Below, in pieces: positions 47,001 through 53,000 of a stretch of DNA of 64,000 nt (position 1 is the first letter of the stretch; every line of letters starts with the position of its first letter). Under the pieces are notes generated by a model. It was not told the DNA's origin, did not search any database, and saw nothing but the letters and a program-made list of their open reading frames with translations. Source of the DNA: Acholoe squamosa (lineage: Eukaryota; Annelida; Polychaeta; Phyllodocida; Polynoidae); the NCBI GenBank assembly GCA_949317995.1, contig OX439041.1:45431269-45495268 (forward strand), given 5' to 3'. A program made the translations under genes and the position numbers.

Positions 47001-50000
47001 ACATTAGTTAATCAGTGGTAAGTAACAAGAATGAGTTTATGGCGGGCAATTTTGGAGAGAGAGAGAAAAAGCAACAGTAATTATTAAAGTTAGCGAAGAA
47101 AACCAGATATATCTGTGAAATGACCTTATAGGTGATGAAACCAGGTGCTTTTAGCTCATCATTCTGTAAGTGAAGAATCAAAGTTGGTGCCTGTGACTCC
47201 CTTGTGAAGCGACATAGAATAGAGCACCAATGGTGACTTTCAGTGGTAAAGTATAGTTTTAGTAATGACCATCTCCTTTCTGTACTACTTATGCAGTACA
47301 TCCCGCCACCCATGAAGGCACCAGCAAGAGCGAAGGTAAACTATACACCAGATTCTCTATACTATCAGTAAAGTACACAGCTCTATACCTATGTGTAGGT
47401 GCACACTCCTATATATGGGTATACATCGCTCCCCTGTCGGCAACCGGTACATGACTCACAGTCAACTACCGGCACGCGCCCACAAACCAAAAACACTGTC
47501 ACGATAGAGTTACTTACATACAGTTTTAGTTCCATATTGATTTAACTGTTTGTGCAGATTTTTGTTTAAATTTTTGTTTGTTTGTTTTTGTTTCCTCACC
47601 TCACGTCTGTGTTGTTTAGTGCCCCATTGGTTTAAAATTGTTGTTGCGTCTTCTAACCTAAGTACACTAAGTATGTATTAATAATAAGGGAACAAAATCT
47701 CTTTTTATTATTTATTATAGTTTTGGATTTGCACGCACATGGTTCTTGTGGATGTAGTAGTGCAGTGTTCATGTCCCCGTATTTATCTTAATGATATCAT
47801 AGGAAGCGCACAGTGGAGACTCCCTGACTCTTATCAGTTTTATTTTGGTCCCCTTTGTCATACCCTATAGAAGAATAGCAGTTAAGACGTGGTTAGGATA
47901 GCAAGGATTTATTCACCACAGTGCGTCCTGAGTGTTAAACAGTGTTGCCATATATGGGACCAGTTTTGTTTTACGGCAAAGAGCAATACTACGTGTATTA
48001 GTTTGTCCGCTATCAGGTTGACTACTGTGTTTACTGATTTCACTGGTTTCAAGATAAGCATTACCGGTAATATGAACTTTCACATTAATTACTGTGCTCA
48101 GAGTCACAGTTGGGGTAGATATGAGTGGCGAATTTTCAAAAGAAGGGGGCGGGCCCCTATTTTTTTTAGCCAAATTTAAGGCCTAAATGAGTCAAACAGA
48201 CTCTCACATATAGGCACAGAAGAAAGGGCGCTTTCCCCCAACATTTGACTAAATTTGCCCCTGAATACTTTGGGAGAGATCTACTTGGTCGAGAGCTCAT
48301 CCTGCCTGACCTCTGCGGTGATCAAAGATCACCACGCTAACCCTCTTAGTCTGTTGACCGTCAAAAGACGGAATTGGATTTTTGCAACTGGTGTATATGA
48401 TTAGCTATACCCAGTAGACGAATAGTAATTCGAAATGATTTTTAGAAATGAACCAACCCATAAGATTATAGAGATGATTATTTACGTAGAAATTTTTTTT
48501 AAATTTTTAGTCTAAGTTTCGACACAGAATTGGGAGAGGGTTTGCATTTTTCGCAGGCTGACTTATAATGGGAAATCGATTGATTTACAAAAAGGGTTGG
48601 CAAGATTTCCATTGTTTCTTCGTTCCGTGAGGCTCAAAAGCCTATTCTTATATATGTACTGAAACATAACCCATTCCTAACCAGCTTTTCTGTTTTGTTA
48701 CCCAATAATCTGCATCTCACCCAATTAACATCTCCATCTGCAGAAATTTCAGCCTTCCATGATTTTGCACACACGTTGATCAGTCTTTGAGTCTTGGAAC
48801 AAAGTTTTAATTTGCTTTTGGTGTAATGTTAAGTAACCATGGCCATTTTGTATATAGGTTGTGTACTCAAGTTCAAGCAGTATATTTGTATTTGATTTTG
48901 TAACCTACTCATAGACAATATGAATATTATGCCATCTGCAAACAGCTCTTATTAATCTTGTTGATGGATGCAAGTTGAAGAAGGTTAGAGTTGTACATTG
49001 TATATATCTCCTGCGGAGATGGGGCCATCAATTTAATGGCACATATACCCTGACAGTATATACAAGTCACTATCAGCATTTGAAGCAAAATGTTATGTCG
49101 ACAAATGTGCGAAGGAAATGCATTGCTTATAATCATTACTATTACGCTCACACACAAAATGGCCAAGTGAAAAACTAGGATAATGGTTTTGTCATTTAAC
49201 CCCTGCCTGAGATTAGTGTGATTTATTATCCGGGAAAAAGGGTTTATTTTGTACTTATACTGATCCCATCAAGGAGGGTTAAGAGCACCTTGTATGGTGG
49301 GGTTTTTAGTAACGACCCACCTCCAATACGTCTTAAGCTCACCTGTCCCGACCCATCACTAATACCTTCAGTTTGTTGACGCCCTGCCACTATTTGTTAG
49401 TAACCGTTTCAATATTGTAATACACAAATACAAATACCCACATAGATCTGGAACTGATTTGGTGATTGTAAATAAATTCTAGTTTGAATGATATGAATTA
49501 AAGTTATATCGATTAAGTTGTTACTTACTAGGTACTAGGTTAAGTTGGTGATATCGTATAAACACTTGGGAGTGATTAGATGTTAAGTTATTTTTGTTGT
49601 GTGTATTTAAGTATAGTCATGAAACCTGTTTTTTTTCCCCCGTTTAACTCATGTTATATTCTCTCTTGTATTTTTAAAGATATGAGTTCTGCCGACCTGA
49701 GCGCCATCAAATCCTTTCTAGACTCTGGTAACAACAGTCATCAGCCTCAGCAGCACCACCACCACCAACAACAGCAACATCATCATCAACAACAACAACA
49801 ACAGCAGCAGCAACAACAGCAACCAAAGCCGCCACAGCAAGGTGACGCAGGCATGTCTATGGCAATGGCTGCTCAGTCACCGCCCATGCGGCCCATGTCA
49901 TCTCCATCCTCACATGGTGTTGGACACTCTATGGCACCTGACTCTTCTGGGTCAGGCATGGGGTCCGGTCTGCCGCCACCGCCGCAGTCACGGGGTGGGG

Positions 50001-53000
50001 ATATGCCCGGGAGGCAGAGGAGCATGTCTGTGGGTAACCAACATAAACAGCCACTGCCATACCGCCCACCACCCATGTTAGGGACACATGAGCACTTAAT
50101 GCGGGAGGCAGCACGGACTGGGGCATCGGCTGCAGCGGCATCTGGGGGTGGTGAGCCACATAGTGGACACCATCACCACCAGCCACCTCCGCCACAGCCA
50201 CTGCACAACGGGCCACACCGCCATCCCAGCCCACAGCCACCCCCACCACAGCATACTCAGCCTCACGGGCCCCCACCCCAACAGTCGGCACAGGTTCACC
50301 GGCCCACACCACCACCATCCCAACAACAGCAACAACACTCTGCAGCTGAGCAGGGAGCTGCGACTACTGCAGCTGGAGACAACCGACCGCGCAGCTTCTC
50401 AGCAGGCGCACATAATAAAATGGCACCCGTGTGGAACAACTGGAAGGTGAAGAGAGCTCTTCAGCAGGTGAGGGATTCTAGAAAATGTGTTTATGGTATG
50501 CAAAAGCAAATATAGTTCCATGCCTTAAGTATTTGCGATCGAGATATACATTAAAAAAAGTCATATACCGCTTTAGTATACATGAATTAAGACTCCAGAT
50601 GCACCTTGTAGCAGCGGCCTAACATTAGGATATGCGAGAAAAACAGAAATATCAATTGCGATAGGAAAATATGAAAAAAAAATAGAGTGCACCTGTCTAG
50701 GTATTGAGTGCTTCACTGACTGAGGCATTGATGGTTGAAATCGGTTGGGAAAGCAGGAAAATGAATATTAAAGAAAAATTGATAATAGAAATGAATTTGT
50801 TTTAAATATATCCAGTTCCACTAAGGGACGGCTCTACATTTGGTAAAGCTCTGTAACATTATTCCTGTTTGGCTACATCAGCAGGAGCGTGATCAACAGC
50901 AGCACAGTCAGCAGGTGCTGGCAGCGTCAGGACACCCGCAGCCAGCTTCAGTTCAGTCACCCATGGTGCTGGCCCCCGATGAGCGGGAGATTGTCAAGGT
51001 GGCCCGCCTGGAGGCAGCAGCAGATCCCCGCGTCTCCCAGTCGGGCCAGCCAGACCGACGCTCGCCACTTGTTGGCTACAACATGAACCCCATTTCCCCA
51101 GCTAGCAGTTAGTATGATTTTCTCTGTTAAGAATAGATTTATACATATTTATGAATATGAGATTGCATAATAAAAAAGAAATTAAGAATTTTCATTTCAG
51201 ATTCTCTTGGAGAAATCATTGAGATTGACAATTTCTAATTTCTTCTTTAGTATGCATACTCCATTTCTTTATGATTTCTGTGCCGAAACTATATTCTCTG
51301 ACCCAACTATTCATTAAACTGCTGAGATACTGTAATATGTTCAACAGATAATTCAATGACTTTGACTATTGCCCCCAGGTTCTACGGATAGTGGAGGCCC
51401 GGAGTCCAGCATGAAGACCTCGCCACCTCGCTCTCCCCGCATACACCAGGGTGGCAGTGGTGGTGTCTCACTCGGCATGCTGGGACACGCGGCCTTGACC
51501 CCTGGTCACCAACCGTCCACGCAGTCGCAGAAAGGCCTGCCAGCTGGGGGAGGGCAGCACCAGCAGATTTCATCATTGGCTGCATCGCATCAGGCCATCA
51601 CCAGCCTCTTGTCACGACCCCAGAACAAACAGAATAAGAGTAAGATATGTCGTGATAAGTTTCCAATCTTTTTACTCTGTTTCCATGGGCTTCCCTAGCC
51701 CAATTAAAAGGGTCTATATCTCGTCTTTCCTATCCCCTTGGATGTGTGTGGTGCACATATGCGTGGGCACCGACACATTCCTCTGTGAAATTGTGTAATG
51801 TCGTCCTCGCCATGAATATGACCTTAGCTGTCGAAATGGCGTTAAACACCTATTACTCACTCACTACTCTGTTTCCTTTTAAAAAAACAATACTAAAAGT
51901 TAGCATTCAGGGATGTAAGTCTTCAGGTTTTATCAGGATTTCCTGATTTCTGAAAATTTTGAATGACAAGAATTTTCCTTAATGTGCAAGTGGTAGGAAG
52001 GCTGTTTGGTAAAATAGAAGCTTTTAATATCAAGTAAACATATGGCTTCCTGATTTTTGCCCATGCCTGACTTACATCCCTGCATATTACAGCATGAGAG
52101 GCATTTGTATATGTCAGTGTTCTCTTGTGACTACATATTACTGATTTGGATTTAAGATCTCAGAAAGTGAAGAATAGATTGCTATTTTGAATCCTTGACA
52201 TTGCAGCTAAAACATCTCGAAATGTAAATTATCGCAATGATATGACATTTAAAACAACTTCATAGGAATAGATAAACCCTGATAGCATGATTTTTTAACT
52301 GTTTCAGTAGGTCAGTTAAATGAATTCCCATTTTGTATGTGCCCAATAAACCTCTTATAAAACCCAAGTATGTATGTGTAAGGCCTTCTTTTAGAGTGTC
52401 AATGTGACTTAACTGACGCTGTGCTTCTTTTCTTGCAGCAAGCAGCTTCCCTGCTGATAGCAGTGTAATGGGTCAACGCGGAGAACCTTCGCCGACCAGT
52501 CATCGGCAGCATGTCAACCCGCTCACCTATGTGCAGGACAAGATCGCCGAGGTGATGCAGAACTCTGAGGCCAGTCCCCGGCCCAGCAGCTCGACGGCAT
52601 CACCAGTGGAGAGTGCTGGTGGTAGTTGGGATAAACGCCACATGCTGCACCCACTGGATGCTGGGCGCTATGGAGGGCCACGTGGCCCTGTGGAGAGCTC
52701 TACGCACCGCGGGGAGTGGGCTGGGGACCGGTACCTGGGTGGGCGGTCACCGCTACGGGACGACACTGTGACTGCCAGCCGGCAGCGGTCACCTCGTCCA
52801 TCCATCCATTCCCAATCCTCTGAGGAGAGTCAGGGCAGTGCAGTGAGCTCAGCAGAAGATGTGTACAATGCGACGAGCTCAACGGGGGCTATGAAGCCTC
52901 CATCATCAACTGGCAGCGGGGGTGGCCCTCCACCACCCGGTGCACTTGCTGGGCGAGACTATCGAGACCGACTTGTTAGTAGTCCTATGATGGCAGCTGA

